Assembly: GCF_001693515.2 (NCBI RefSeq)
Contig: NZ_CP042968.1
Location: forward strand, 930,001 to 994,000
Direction: 5' to 3'
From: Bradyrhizobium paxllaeri
Lineage (GTDB): Bacteria > Pseudomonadota > Alphaproteobacteria > Rhizobiales > Xanthobacteraceae
Length of the DNA stretch: 64,000 nucleotides
In this document: one piece after another, positions 25,731-34,522 of the stretch
Numbering within the stretch: the first letter of the stretch is position 1
Layout of the letters: every line of letters begins with the position of its first letter
Program-made: the position numbers and the translations under genes
Notes under the pieces: generated by a model
The model's database searches: none
Told to the model about the DNA's origin: nothing
The model's input: the letters and a program-made list of their open reading frames with translations, nothing else

Positions 25731-25997
25731 TCACTTCATCCCTTCCAGCAACTTCCGCGCTTCACCCAACAACGCCCGAATCTGTCGTCGCTCGGCGATC
25801 GCATCCCCAGTGAAAAGGCCGTGCTTGCGCGCGTTCCGGTTTGCCCTTGGCGCGCCGGATCCCTGTGCGCCGCCGTGCATGCGGCAGCGCTTTTTGCCGT
25901 GCACCGCCGGCGAGCGGCACGCGCCACTGGTGCGGGTGTTGGCGCCACAACGCGGGCTCGCCAGCATCGGGCCGGTATTTCTGATGTGATCGCTCAT
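25731..25997 (-). CDS. small HGG-x-GAP-NRNA-KHG motif protein
   Basis: An 88-residue protein. Its centre has CRMHGG and GAPRANRNARKHGLFTGDA, a motif found in small proteins of rhizobial and phage genomes; CGANTRTSGACRSP upstream suggests a Cys/His metal site. The tail is a charged helix (ERRQIRALLGEARKLLEG). Molecular role unknown; similar motifs occur in phage terminase small-subunit-like proteins. Its ATG is 2 bases after the stop of the gene at 26000, so the two are translationally coupled. Confidence 0.7.
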   Translation of the reverse strand: MSDHIRNTGPMLASPRCGANTRTSGACRSPAVHGKKRCRMHGGAQGSGAPRANRNARKHGLFTGDAIAERRQIRALLGEARKLLEGMK

Positions 25998-25999
25998 GC

Positions 26000-26656
26000 C
26001 TATGCTTCCCGCTTGGAACAGACGGAATCGCGCTTTCGCCTGGAGCCCGCGGCCTTCGGCGCCTTCCGCGCCGCGGATGCCGGGTTCTTGTCCGACACGA
26101 TCACGTTCGCATGTTGCGTGACGTTGCCGACGATGGCCTTGCCGCCGTCGCCCACCGACACGTTCTGCACGGTGATGGCGGGCTCGCCATGGCTTCGGTA
26201 GCGGTTGAGCGCGTCGATCTGGGCGGGAAACGTGCGGGCGAGCCTGCCCAAGGCGCGCGCGGCGCTGTCGTGCTGGGCGAGATCGTCCGCATTCGCAAGG
26301 TGATGGGCGCATCGCATCGCCATCACATGAACCGAAACCATCTGCGCCACCAGCATGGCCTCGACGGAATCCCGCGGCCGAATGCTCTTCACCATCGAAA
26401 TCATGAAGGAGAGGTTGACCTCGTCGGGACTCTCGCCGCTCACGCTGGCCTTTACCAGTTGCCTGAGAATGCCATGCATCGCTTCGCGGTCGGCGACACC
26501 CAGTGTATCAGCCATGAGCTGTTCGCCGAGCTCCGGGTCTGGATGGTCGATGGAGAATCCATGCGACAGCAGCTTGATCCGCGGGGTGGCTACCGCTTTG
26601 GCTTGGTCGGTTGCGGCGATCGCCGTTGGCGTAGTGATATCAGGAGCGGTGTTCAT
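26000..26656 (-). CDS. conserved hypothetical protein upstream of the HGG-motif gene
   Basis: A 218-residue soluble, mostly helical protein that I cannot assign. It contains VSVHVMAMRCAHHLANADD and, near the C-terminus, ITVQNVSVGDGGKAIVGNVT, which I have seen in rhizobial accessory proteins of unknown role, and ends with a basic tail. Start 26656 is supported by AAGGA ten bases upstream. With the next gene it forms a two-gene unit that looks phage- or island-derived. Confidence 0.68.
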   Translation of the reverse strand: MNTAPDITTPTAIAATDQAKAVATPRIKLLSHGFSIDHPDPELGEQLMADTLGVADREAMHGILRQLVKASVSGESPDEVNLSFMISMVKSIRPRDSVEAMLVAQMVSVHVMAMRCAHHLANADDLAQHDSAARALGRLARTFPAQIDALNRYRSHGEPAITVQNVSVGDGGKAIVGNVTQHANVIVSDKNPASAARKAPKAAGSRRKRDSVCSKREA

Positions 26657-26776
26657 GTCGATATTCCTTGGGCCACGCGTGGGCGAAGCGCGGTTCGGCC
26701 ACGCACGCGCGATCGTTCGCTGCGGTGATCCCTGCAATTTCAATGGTGGGTGAGGGCTTTTCAGCCGCAATCGCAA

Positions 26777-26934
26777 CCGACGCGCCCGCTATTGCGGGGC
26801 GAGGCGGCGTTTACAGGATTGCGGAATGGTGGAGGAATGCCCCTGATTTGCCCGACGTGTCAAGTTGCTGTTCGAGCGCCAGCGGCCGCCTGCTACTTTG
26901 CATGGGGTTGTTTTCGCTTATTTTGGGAGCGCGC
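26777..26934 (+). repeat. dispersed repeat, copy B (~158 bp)
   Basis: Second copy of the element at 18563, same orientation, about 8.2 kb downstream. It occupies the middle of the 449-base gene-free gap 26657-27105. A short frame through it (CPTC motif) is shared by both copies but is interrupted in copy A, so coding is unlikely. Confidence 0.9.
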
Positions 26935-27105
26935 ATGTCAAGGTTGCCATTGCCCTGTCAGCGAAAATGGACCGGGAAATGGTTGAAGCCTTGCGAAACT
27001 GATCCGCGTGCCTGATCTTGCCTGTCGAGACTGGCGCGAGCGCCGAGCCGCGTCGCCACCGCGGCGCGGGTGCGGCGTCATTTGCGATGTGTGCCGGGAG
27101 CTGCA

Positions 27106-27816
27106 ATGAGCCGGAAGAATCGCGTTCCGCTTTCCGATCGCGTCGTGACGGCGGCTGAAGCGGCCCTTGCCGCCCAGCACTTCGTGAGCGCCATCGACGT
27201 TCTCACAGGGATCGGATGGCTGGACTCTGGCGCGGTGGAGCGTTGGCGCCGCGGGCAGATCGATTGCCTGGAAGAAGTTATCCAGACTGGTCTGCCGGGC
27301 ATCTCGGAAGCCATGCGGTTGTTCCAGGCTTGGGCGACCGCCAGGGGACTGTTGCCCAGCGAGACGGCATACGTCGACCGTACGGCGCGCCGCCAGATAC
27401 TGCGCTTCAGTCGAAGCGGAAATCCTGCCATTGAGGCGGCATATCGGACACACTGGGTCTCGCCCGAGCTTTCCGAGAAAAAGCGCGAGCGCATGGCAAC
27501 AAAGGCAAGCCGCGCTCTCGAGCTGGTAGTAATCCAGCCATTGAGTACGGAATGGACATGCCATCGGTGCGGCGGCACCGGAGATCTGCTAATGATGGAG
27601 AAGCCCGGCCCGGCATGTCTGCGCTGCGTCGGTCTCGATGATCTCGCGTATCTGCCGGCGGGAAATGCCCTCCTCACGCGGCGCGCCAAAGCGAACAGCA
27701 CCCGACATGCTGTCGTCGTGCGCTTTAGCAGGACGCGTCGTCGTTACGAACGACAGGGCTTGATGGTCGAGCCCCAAGCCTTGGCAGACGCGCAGCGAGA
27801 TCGTGAGGCGCGGTGA
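27106..27816 (+). CDS. conserved hypothetical protein with zinc-ribbon-like Cys pairs
   Basis: A 236-residue basic protein. The N-terminal half is helical (DRVVTAAEAALAAQHFVSAI). Residues ~150-175 hold CHRCGGTGDLL and ACLRCVG, two CxxC pairs 20 residues apart, fit for a zinc ribbon. The tail has VVVRFSRTRRRYERQGL, basic and probably nucleic-acid binding. It may correspond to the N-terminal region of proteins labelled DUF2293, but a DUF2293 core is not evident. Start 27106 is backed by GGGAG. Confidence 0.68.
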   Translation: MSRKNRVPLSDRVVTAAEAALAAQHFVSAIDVLTGIGWLDSGAVERWRRGQIDCLEEVIQTGLPGISEAMRLFQAWATARGLLPSETAYVDRTARRQILRFSRSGNPAIEAAYRTHWVSPELSEKKRERMATKASRALELVVIQPLSTEWTCHRCGGTGDLLMMEKPGPACLRCVGLDDLAYLPAGNALLTRRAKANSTRHAVVVRFSRTRRRYERQGLMVEPQALADAQRDREAR

Positions 27817-27831
27817 CGGTTCGCGTGCGCC

Positions 27832-28740
27832 CTAATCCCTGTCCCCCGCCTGCCTCAACTTGAAATGTCCGAACGCCGTCGCGATCGGCTTTGATGCATC
27901 CTCCTGCCACGCCTGCGCCTGGAAGGCGACGATGCGCTGGCCCTGCCTGACGATCGAGACATTCGCGAAGCTGTCCAGCGCCCGTCCCGAACGCAGATAG
28001 TTGATGGTCAGACCGATCGGCTTGGGCGGCGTTGCAATGCCGAGTTCGCGCGCCACACCGACGATCGCCGTCGTCTCCAGGAAGGCGCCGGTGATGCCGC
28101 CGTGGATGGCTGGCAGCACCGGATTGCCGATGATCCTCGGCGAGAAGGGCATGTGCAACACGCCGTCCTCGGCGACGCGGATGCCGAGGCAGCGGGCGAA
28201 CGGGCTCTTGGCGAATGCGCCTGAAACGTCTTCCGGTGCGTCGAGGACCGGCACCTCGTACGCCTCCCTGTCCTGCAGCATGTTCGTGCGGTTGGCGCCG
28301 ATCATGAAGCAGGCGGCGGCGGTCGCAACAGGATCCTGTTCGGTTTCCTGATAGGCGGTCGAGCGCACGAAGGCGATCGAACGCGAAACGTGGTAGCAGA
28401 TCGAATGCGCCTTGATGTCGAGGCCGGGTTTGGCAGGTTTCTGGTAATCGATGCGCAGATCGAGCGTCGCGATCGCGCGGCTGCCGTCGAGCGCGAGCTG
28501 GACGGCCATGCCGCAGCTTTCGTCCAGCATGGCGGTGACCACCCCTCCGTGGATCACGCCGGACTCCGTGTCGCCGGCGAAGACGGATTGGTAGGGCAGG
28601 CTGGACCAGGCTTCGCCGCGCTCGGCACGATCGATGCGAAGCCCGCTGGCGCGGCCATAGGTAGACCGGCGTTCCGCGATCGCTTTCGCGAGCTGTTCGA
28701 ACGGCAGCGGTTGCCCATCATAAGTCGAGATTTCAGACAT
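27832..28740 (-). CDS. tandem hotdog PaaI-family thioesterase
   Basis: A 302-residue protein made of two hotdog domains. Each carries the family signature: VIHGGVVTAMLDES near residue 65 and AIHGGITGAFLETT near 220, the HGG turn before the central helix. PaaI-type enzymes hydrolyse aryl- or acyl-CoA thioesters. The second domain has Glu where the first has Asp, so the two sites may differ in activity. It is not adjacent to the catabolic cluster but could serve aryl-CoA release. Confidence 0.85.
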   Translation of the reverse strand: MSEISTYDGQPLPFEQLAKAIAERRSTYGRASGLRIDRAERGEAWSSLPYQSVFAGDTESGVIHGGVVTAMLDESCGMAVQLALDGSRAIATLDLRIDYQKPAKPGLDIKAHSICYHVSRSIAFVRSTAYQETEQDPVATAAACFMIGANRTNMLQDREAYEVPVLDAPEDVSGAFAKSPFARCLGIRVAEDGVLHMPFSPRIIGNPVLPAIHGGITGAFLETTAIVGVARELGIATPPKPIGLTINYLRSGRALDSFANVSIVRQGQRIVAFQAQAWQEDASKPIATAFGHFKLRQAGDRD

Positions 28741-28766
28741 GCCGGAAGTTTAGCACGTCGCGGCGA

Positions 28767-28841
28767 TGAATGGTGCAGCAATACGCATGAGGTGCCGGCA
28801 TTGCCGGAGGTGGTTGTCGGTCCGAAAATCTGCCTCTGGAC
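28767..28841 (+). repeat. direct repeat, left copy
   Basis: GTCGGTCCGAAAATCTGCCTCT at the right end is exact in both this copy and 29445-29523; the preceding ~50 bases (GCAATACGC...GCCGGC) are similar with small changes. The frame coding EVVVGPKICL is preserved in both, which suggests duplicated ends of a lost gene. Confidence 0.65.
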
Positions 28842-28912
28842 GCGAAGTCGCCCTCTTGTGGCCCGCCGACATGCGTTGCGGACCTGCGTGCGGCCGGGGA
28901 AATTGGGTGCGC

Positions 28913-29113
28913 TTAAGGCCGCAAAACTTCTTGAGTGCGATCATCACCTTTGGGCGTATCGCGATCCGCTACCGCCGCTCGGCTTGAGCGTGACCTCGAT
29001 GATCGCTCGATGCACTCAATGTCTTCTCGCAATTTCTTCAGCTCGAAATACGCTTTGATGAAGTTGAGATCTGCTGAAGTAGCCGCGGCGGGATGTTTGC
29101 GCATTTCAATCAC
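28913..29113 (-). CDS. possible 66-residue helical hypothetical protein
   Basis: From GTG 29113, preceded by GGAAAAAGCGA, the minus strand encodes a basic peptide whose centre (LNFIKAYFELKKLREDIECI) is a good amphipathic helix. The composition is more protein-like than other short frames in this gap. No family recognised. Confidence 0.35.
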   Translation of the reverse strand: MIEMRKHPAAATSADLNFIKAYFELKKLREDIECIERSSRSRSSRAAVADRDTPKGDDRTQEVLRP

Positions 29114-29620
29114 TCGCTTTTTCCAGGAATTAATAACAAGAATCGATAAATCGTCGCACCTGCGCTCGAAAAACGGAGCGTGCGGACTCGTGGAGGTTAA
29201 GCCCCCATGGCCCTCGACGAGTCCGCAACGACCGCGCCGCTTTAACTACCCCCGCAGGCACACTTGCTGATGTTGGCCGCAGAGTCTGTAGCGCGGCGAA
29301 CACAACAACACTGAACTCGCCGATGTGGCAACGAAGTTACAGTTATTCACGCTGTGGGCCGCTTCCAAAATCTCCCGTCCCGCTCTTGGCGAGGCGATGC
29401 TGCAATCTCGGCGATCGATCTGGAGAGGAGGCCTTTGCGATGAATGCCAAGGATATGGAGCAATACGCGCATGATGCGCCGGCGTCAGCGGAGGTAGTCG
29501 TCGGTCCGAAAATCTGCCTCTATTGAAGTCGAGGGCGGCTCGTATGTGGGCGGGGCAGATACCTGCGGAGCTGTTGCCGGGCCTTGCCGGACCGGCCTCT
29601 TTACGTGCGGGAGTGGCGAT
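29114..29620. other. gene-free interval holding a direct-repeat copy
   Basis: 507 bases before the amidohydrolase gene. It contains the right copy of the repeat (29445-29523), whose frame from 29441 would give a 28-residue peptide ending VVVGPKICLY. No other gene, RNA or terminator is evident; the amidohydrolase promoter is expected here. Confidence 0.4.
29445..29523 (+). repeat. direct repeat, right copy
   Basis: Partner of 28767-28841; see that entry. It ends about 100 bases before the amidohydrolase start, so a regulatory role is also possible. Confidence 0.6.
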
Positions 29621-31111
29621 ATGGGCGGCTTGATGATCAGTGGCGGCCGGGTGGTGGATCCGGCGAGCGGGATGGATGCCATTGGCGATGTGGCGGTACT
29701 GGATGGCCGGATCTCGGCCGTCGGCACCGGGCTCGGCAGCGCCGAGCGGGTGATCGACGCGACCGGCCTGGTGGTGGCTCCGGGCTTCATCGACCTGCAT
29801 GCGCACGGCCAGTCGATCCCGGCCGACCGCATGCAGGCGTTCGACGGGGTGACGACGACGCTCGACCTCGAAGCCGGAGTATTGCCGGTCGCATCCTGGT
29901 ATCGGCGGCAGGCCGATAAGGGACGCGTGCTGAACTACGGCGCCGCAGCCAACTGGGCGTTCGCGCGCATCGGCGCGATGACCGGCTCCAACACGGAGAG
30001 CTCGCTGGAGGCGTTCGGCAATGCGATGCGCGATCGCCGCTGGATCGACAACGTGGCCAGCGACACCGAGGTGGCCGGCATCCTCGACCGCCTGGAGATT
30101 GGCCTGAACGAGGGCGGCATCGGCATCGGTATCCTCAACGCCTATGCCCCGGGTGCCGGCGTACAGGAGCTTACCGCCGTGTGCCAACTGGCGGCGAGGC
30201 ATGATGTCGCGACCTTCACCCACGTCGCCTACATGTCCCGCATCGACCCGGAAAGCGCGGCCGAGGCCTATATCCGCCTGATCGGCTATGCCGGCGCCAC
30301 CGGCGCGCACATGCACATCTGCCACTTCAACTCTTCCAGCAAGACGGACGTCGAGCGTTGCGCCGTGCTGGTGGCCAGGGCGCAGGCGCAGGGCCTGCCG
30401 ATCACGGTGGAGGCCTATCCATACGGCACCGGTTCGACGGTGCTGGCGGCAGCGTTCTTCAGCGACCCCGAATTCGTGGAGCGCAACGGCACCGGCTACG
30501 ATTCGGTGCAGCGGGTGACCGACGGACGGCGCTTCCGCGATCGCAAGGAATTGCTGGCGGCGCAGGCGGAGGAGCCCTCCACGTTGGTGCTGTGGCACAT
30601 CCTGGATACCGAGAACAATCCGCATCATCGCGACCTCCTTGATATATCGGTGCTGTATCCGGGCGGCGCGATCGCCTCCGACGCGATGCCCTGGACACTG
30701 TCGGACGGAAGCGTCTACACCGGCGACGCCTGGCCGCTGCCTGATGACGCCACCTCGCATCCGCGTTCGGCGGGCTGCTTCACCCGCTTCATCCGCGAGT
30801 GGGTGCGTGAGCGCCGGGCGGTGTCGCTGCTCGAGGGCATCCGCAAATGCGCCCTGATCCCGGCGGAGATCCTTTCCCACAGCACGCCGGCCATGCGTGC
30901 CAAGGGAAGGCTGCAGGTGGGCGCGGATGCCGACATTGTCGTGTTCGATTTCGATGCGCTGACCGACCGCGCGACGTTCTCGGCGATGAACCGCCCGTCA
31001 GAAGGCGTGCGGCATCTGGTGGTGAGCGGCGAGCCGTTGATCACAGATGGTGTGCTGGATGTGGCGGCGCGGCCCGGCCGGCCGGTGCGCCGGCCTGTTG
31101 CCCAAGCTTGA
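29621..31111 (+). CDS. D-aminoacylase-type amidohydrolase
   Basis: A 496-residue zinc-dependent amidohydrolase-superfamily protein. The N-terminal beta domain (MISGGRVVDPASGMDAIGDV) leads into the metal motif APGFIDLHAHGQS; further ligands are probably in FTHVAYMSR and MHICHFNSSS, and the catalytic Asp in IASDAMPWT. The C-terminal VGADADIVVFD is typical of urease-related hydrolases. The subgroup acts on N-acyl-D-amino acids; exact substrate unknown. Start 29621 follows GGGAG. The CobW gene begins 16 bases later, a sensible pairing for a metal enzyme. Confidence 0.82.
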   Translation: MGGLMISGGRVVDPASGMDAIGDVAVLDGRISAVGTGLGSAERVIDATGLVVAPGFIDLHAHGQSIPADRMQAFDGVTTTLDLEAGVLPVASWYRRQADKGRVLNYGAAANWAFARIGAMTGSNTESSLEAFGNAMRDRRWIDNVASDTEVAGILDRLEIGLNEGGIGIGILNAYAPGAGVQELTAVCQLAARHDVATFTHVAYMSRIDPESAAEAYIRLIGYAGATGAHMHICHFNSSSKTDVERCAVLVARAQAQGLPITVEAYPYGTGSTVLAAAFFSDPEFVERNGTGYDSVQRVTDGRRFRDRKELLAAQAEEPSTLVLWHILDTENNPHHRDLLDISVLYPGGAIASDAMPWTLSDGSVYTGDAWPLPDDATSHPRSAGCFTRFIREWVRERRAVSLLEGIRKCALIPAEILSHSTPAMRAKGRLQVGADADIVVFDFDALTDRATFSAMNRPSEGVRHLVVSGEPLITDGVLDVAARPGRPVRRPVAQA

Positions 31112-31127
31112 CGGACGGAGGCTGATC

Positions 31128-32060
31128 GTGCCGGTCCCGGTCCTGCTGATCACCGGCTTCCTCGGGGCGGGCAAGACCACGGTCGTGAACCATCTGCTGG
31201 CGCATGCAGCGGGGCGGCGGATCGCTGCCGTGGTCAACGATTTCGGCGCTGTTAACATCGATGCGGAGCTGATCGCGGGCGCCAGCGACGGGGTGGTCAG
31301 CCTGAGCAATGGCTGCATCTGCTGCTCGCTGGAAGGCGATCTCCTGCGCACGCTCGCCACGCTGCTGCGGCGCGATCCGCGGCCGGAGTACATCGTGATC
31401 GAAACCAGCGGGGTCGCCGATCCCGCTGATATCGTGCGCAACCTGATGGATCCCGTGATCTGGCGGGAGGCGCCGCTGGAGACGGTGCTGTGCGTGGTCG
31501 ACGCGACGACAACGCCGGAGACGTTGAACGGCGATGCGCTATTGCGGTCACAGCTCCGGGCGGCAGACGTGGTCGCGCTGAGCAAAGTAGACTTGGTAGA
31601 CGCGGCGCGTCGCGCGCAACTGTGCAAGGCCATTCGCGTACTGCATCCGGCGGCGGTGGTGGTCGATGCCCTGCATGGCGAAGTCCCCGCAGCGCTGCTG
31701 TTCCCTGTCGACGTGGACCGCGTGCCGGCGCTGCGCGAAGCAGGGCCTCGACGGCCAACGACGGACCGGTTCGAGACGCTGAGCTGGACATCGGAACAGC
31801 CGGTGTCGCTCCCCCGATTGCAGCAAGCGATCGGCCGACTGGCGCCGAAGCTCGCCCGCGCAAAGGGATTGTTCGAGACGCTGGAGCAGCCCGGGCGGTT
31901 GATGGTGTTTCAGCTCGCTGGCGGACGCGCAACGCTGGCGCCGGGCGGGGTGCCGGCGGCCGGGGCGCCGCGGGCACGGATCGTATTCATTGCCGAGCTC
32001 GGAGTTCTTTCGATCGCCGAGATCGACAGGATCATGCAAGAGTGCATCGAAGCTGAATGA
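31128..32060 (+). CDS. CobW/COG0523 metallochaperone GTPase
   Basis: A 310-residue G3E GTPase. The P-loop GFLGAGKTT lies near the N-terminus, the metal site is NGCICCSL (CxCC), and SKVDLVD is the guanine-specificity motif. The C-terminal CobW domain (FETLEQPGRLMVFQLAGGRA) is complete. Such proteins deliver zinc or cobalt to target enzymes using GTP. The GTG start at 31128 is set by GGAGG seven bases upstream. In an operon with the amidohydrolase, which is the obvious client. Confidence 0.88.
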   Translation: MPVPVLLITGFLGAGKTTVVNHLLAHAAGRRIAAVVNDFGAVNIDAELIAGASDGVVSLSNGCICCSLEGDLLRTLATLLRRDPRPEYIVIETSGVADPADIVRNLMDPVIWREAPLETVLCVVDATTTPETLNGDALLRSQLRAADVVALSKVDLVDAARRAQLCKAIRVLHPAAVVVDALHGEVPAALLFPVDVDRVPALREAGPRRPTTDRFETLSWTSEQPVSLPRLQQAIGRLAPKLARAKGLFETLEQPGRLMVFQLAGGRATLAPGGVPAAGAPRARIVFIAELGVLSIAEIDRIMQECIEAE

Positions 32061-32099
32061 AGTGAGCGGGGCCGATCCGTCCAAGGCATCGCGAGCCAT

Positions 32100-33029
32100 T
32101 CACGCAGCCGGTCGGAAATGTCCGGGCGGATGTTTGGTATCGCGCCGGATCAGCCGGCGCAGCGTGGAAGGCTCCGCATATCCGACCCTCCGCGCGATCT
32201 CTTCGACGGATAGCCGCGTGGTCTCCAGCAGCAATCGCGCGGTCTCCAGCCTGATTCGCTGGACGAACTGAATCGGTGAAACGCCGCAGGTCGCCGCCAT
32301 TCGCCGGGCAAATGTCCGCGGCGCCAGCGCGACGGATGCGGCGAGTTCCTCCATCGCAAAGTCGCGCGCGATGTTGTCACGCACCCATTGCTCGGCCTTG
32401 GCGATTTTGGGGTCCTGGCCCGCCAGATAGGTCATCGCCATGAAGGGCGCCTGGGAGCGCCGCTCATCCAGCAGCAGAAAGTTGGCGCAGGCTTTTGCTA
32501 AGCGCGGTCCGGCGAACCGGCTGACGACCGCGAGCATCAGGTCCATCTGCGCCATGGCCGCGCCGGCCGTCGCGATCGGCCAATCGGCGACGACCATCTG
32601 CTCCGTCATGAGTTCGACGCGGGGATAGCGCTGGCGAAACAGCGGCGCGAACCACCACGTCGTGGTCGCCCGCCGGCCATCGAGCAACCCCGTCTCCGCC
32701 AGCAGGAAGGTGCTGGCACAGGGCGCGGCGAGCATGGCGCCGTTGCTGAACGCGCGGGTGAGCATGTCGCCCGCACGCCGGCACGCCGGGCTTTTCAACT
32801 TGCTCTCCAGCTCGTCCGCCGACGGAGTGCCGAGACCGGGGACGATCACGAGTTCTATCCCTCGCAGATTGACGTCGCTTCGGCGGGAGCCGCAACGCAC
32901 GGTCGTCACCTTGAAAGGCGGAGCACGCTTCGCAGCACTGATCCGGTTGGCGGTCGCCATGACGTCGTGGGCGATGGCGGCGCTTGAGGCCATGCATCCC
33001 TCGATCTCGATAACCGCGACTTTGGTCAT
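32100..33029 (-). CDS. GlxA-like AraC-family regulator with DJ-1/PfpI domain
   Basis: A 309-residue transcription factor. Residues ~1-175 are a DJ-1/PfpI-like domain (IELVIVPGLG, and APCASTFLLAETGLLDG at the nucleophile elbow, Cys present). Residues ~205-305 hold the two AraC helix-turn-helices (MEELAASVALAPRTFARRMA, then SVEEIARRVGYAEPSTLRRL). It faces the hydrolase at 33127 divergently and probably controls it. ATGTCA occurs twice between them (33028 and 33050). Confidence 0.88.
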   Translation of the reverse strand: MTKVAVIEIEGCMASSAAIAHDVMATANRISAAKRAPPFKVTTVRCGSRRSDVNLRGIELVIVPGLGTPSADELESKLKSPACRRAGDMLTRAFSNGAMLAAPCASTFLLAETGLLDGRRATTTWWFAPLFRQRYPRVELMTEQMVVADWPIATAGAAMAQMDLMLAVVSRFAGPRLAKACANFLLLDERRSQAPFMAMTYLAGQDPKIAKAEQWVRDNIARDFAMEELAASVALAPRTFARRMAATCGVSPIQFVQRIRLETARLLLETTRLSVEEIARRVGYAEPSTLRRLIRRDTKHPPGHFRPAA

Positions 33030-33126
33030 GTCAAAAAATGCCTGATAAATGTCATTTTCGACACTAGCCCGCCGGCCGCGAAATCGCAACGATGTCCGCC
33101 AGACTACCGATCAGGGAATTGCGCCG

Positions 33127-33966
33127 ATGCCGAAACGGTCCATGAAGCAGGACGATCCGCTCGAGGATTTCACGCGCCGCGACATCGCGCTCGACGATGT
33201 CACCAAGGCCGTCTATGTCGCCGGCACGGGACCTGCCGTCATCGTGATGACGGAGATGCCGGGCATCAGCCCGCACGTCGCGCGGTTTGCCCGCTGGGTT
33301 CGCGATGCCGGCTTTACCGTCTACATGCCGTCGCTGTTCGGCCGCGACGGCGCCGTTCCGGGTGCGGAGGAGGGCGCCGCGGTCTTTCAGCGCGCCTGTG
33401 TGAGCGCCGAGTTTCGCGCTCTGTCCTCCAACCAATCCAGCCCGGTGACGAAGTGGCTGCGGTCGCTGGCGCGGTTTGCGCATGGCGCGTGCGGCGGTCC
33501 CGGCGTCGGCGCCATCGGGATGTGTTTTACCGGAAATTTTGCGCTGACCATGATGCTTGAGCCGTCGATGCTGGCGCCGGTGCTCTCGCAGCCGTCGCTG
33601 CCGATGAACGATCCGGCCGGCATTGAAATCGCGCCCGACGAAGTCAGGGCGGTGCGCGAGCGGCTCGAACGGGAAGATCTGACAGTCATGGCCTATCGCT
33701 TCGAGGGCGACAAGTTCTGCATGGCGCAGCGCTTCGCGGCCTACACAGAAGCGCTCGGTGACCGCTTTATCGGCCGGGTGCTTCCGGACAGCGCGGCGAA
33801 TACCGATCTGGCGCCGTTCTTCGCGCGCCACGTGACGACGCCGCACAGTGTCGTCACCGCGCATCTGATCGACGAGGCCGGCCAGCCGACCATCGCCGCG
33901 CGTGACGAGATCCTGGCGTTCTTCAGGCATAGGCTCGCAACGCCGCGAGGCGAGCGCAAATCATAG
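33127..33966 (+). CDS. dienelactone hydrolase-family protein
   Basis: A 279-residue alpha/beta hydrolase. AIGMCFTGNFAL is the nucleophile elbow with Cys in place of Ser, as in dienelactone hydrolases, and the C-terminal HLIDEAGQP segment would supply the His. DLH enzymes open lactone rings formed after aromatic ring cleavage, so it may contribute to the neighbouring pathway. Start 33127 is taken at AGGGA-supported ATG; an upstream extension overlaps the divergent regulator. Its stop is 18 bases from the end of the MarR gene. Confidence 0.82.
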   Translation: MPKRSMKQDDPLEDFTRRDIALDDVTKAVYVAGTGPAVIVMTEMPGISPHVARFARWVRDAGFTVYMPSLFGRDGAVPGAEEGAAVFQRACVSAEFRALSSNQSSPVTKWLRSLARFAHGACGGPGVGAIGMCFTGNFALTMMLEPSMLAPVLSQPSLPMNDPAGIEIAPDEVRAVRERLEREDLTVMAYRFEGDKFCMAQRFAAYTEALGDRFIGRVLPDSAANTDLAPFFARHVTTPHSVVTAHLIDEAGQPTIAARDEILAFFRHRLATPRGERKS

Positions 33967-33984
33967 GTTCGAGTGCGGGATCAA

Positions 33985-34512
33985 TCAGGTGTGCTTGTCG
34001 AGGCGGCGCTTCAGCAAGGTCAGATGTTGCAGCAGGTCCGATTGCGCGACGGGCGACAGCTCGCCGATCAGGGCAATCACCCATTCCTCGTGCCGGCGCG
34101 CCATCCGGCCGAATTCCCTGGCGCCTTCCTGCGACAGGCGCAAACGGAAGGTACGGCGGTCCTCGGAATCGACCTCGCGATGGATCAAGCCGTCGGCTTC
34201 CAGCTTCTGCACCAGTGCGGTGATGGCGCCGTTCGAAACCATCAGGAGTTCGGAGACCTCCGACATGGTCGCGCCTTCGGGCTTGCGTGTGAGCTGCGCG
34301 AGCAGGTCGAAGCGGGCCAGCGTGGTGTTGAACTCCTTGCGCAGCCGCGCGTTCAGCGCCTTCTCGATCCGGGTAGCGCAGGACAGCAGCCGCAGCCAGA
34401 TGCGCAGTTCGAGATGCGCGCCGTCGGATTCGTGCGCCGGCTCGACCGGCCGCAAGGGCTGAACGCGCGCGCCCTTCGCGGACCGGGCCTTTCGTTTGAC
34501 TGTGGCATCCAT
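33985..34512 (-). CDS. MarR-family transcriptional regulator of the catabolic operon
   Basis: A 175-residue protein. A basic Ala/Lys-rich N-terminus precedes a MarR winged helix: LRKEFNTTLARFDLLAQLTR, recognition helix SEVSELLMVSNGAITALVQK and wing REVDSEDRRTFRLRL. MarR proteins commonly bind aromatic acids and release DNA. It is the last gene of the minus operon (start 10 bases after the SDR stop), so it is autoregulated with the enzymes. The likely operator is the 17-bp motif at 41819 and 41976. In auxin-degrading iad loci the regulator is also a MarR protein. Confidence 0.88.
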   Translation of the reverse strand: MDATVKRKARSAKGARVQPLRPVEPAHESDGAHLELRIWLRLLSCATRIEKALNARLRKEFNTTLARFDLLAQLTRKPEGATMSEVSELLMVSNGAITALVQKLEADGLIHREVDSEDRRTFRLRLSQEGAREFGRMARRHEEWVIALIGELSPVAQSDLLQHLTLLKRRLDKHT

Positions 34513-34522
34513 GGTTGTGATC

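Noticed and set aside
29246..30880. Long open frame (544 codons) on the minus strand opposite the amidohydrolase
   Set aside because: It is the high-GC antisense shadow of a gene with clear metal motifs; its translation is His/Arg/Gly-rich with no family signature.
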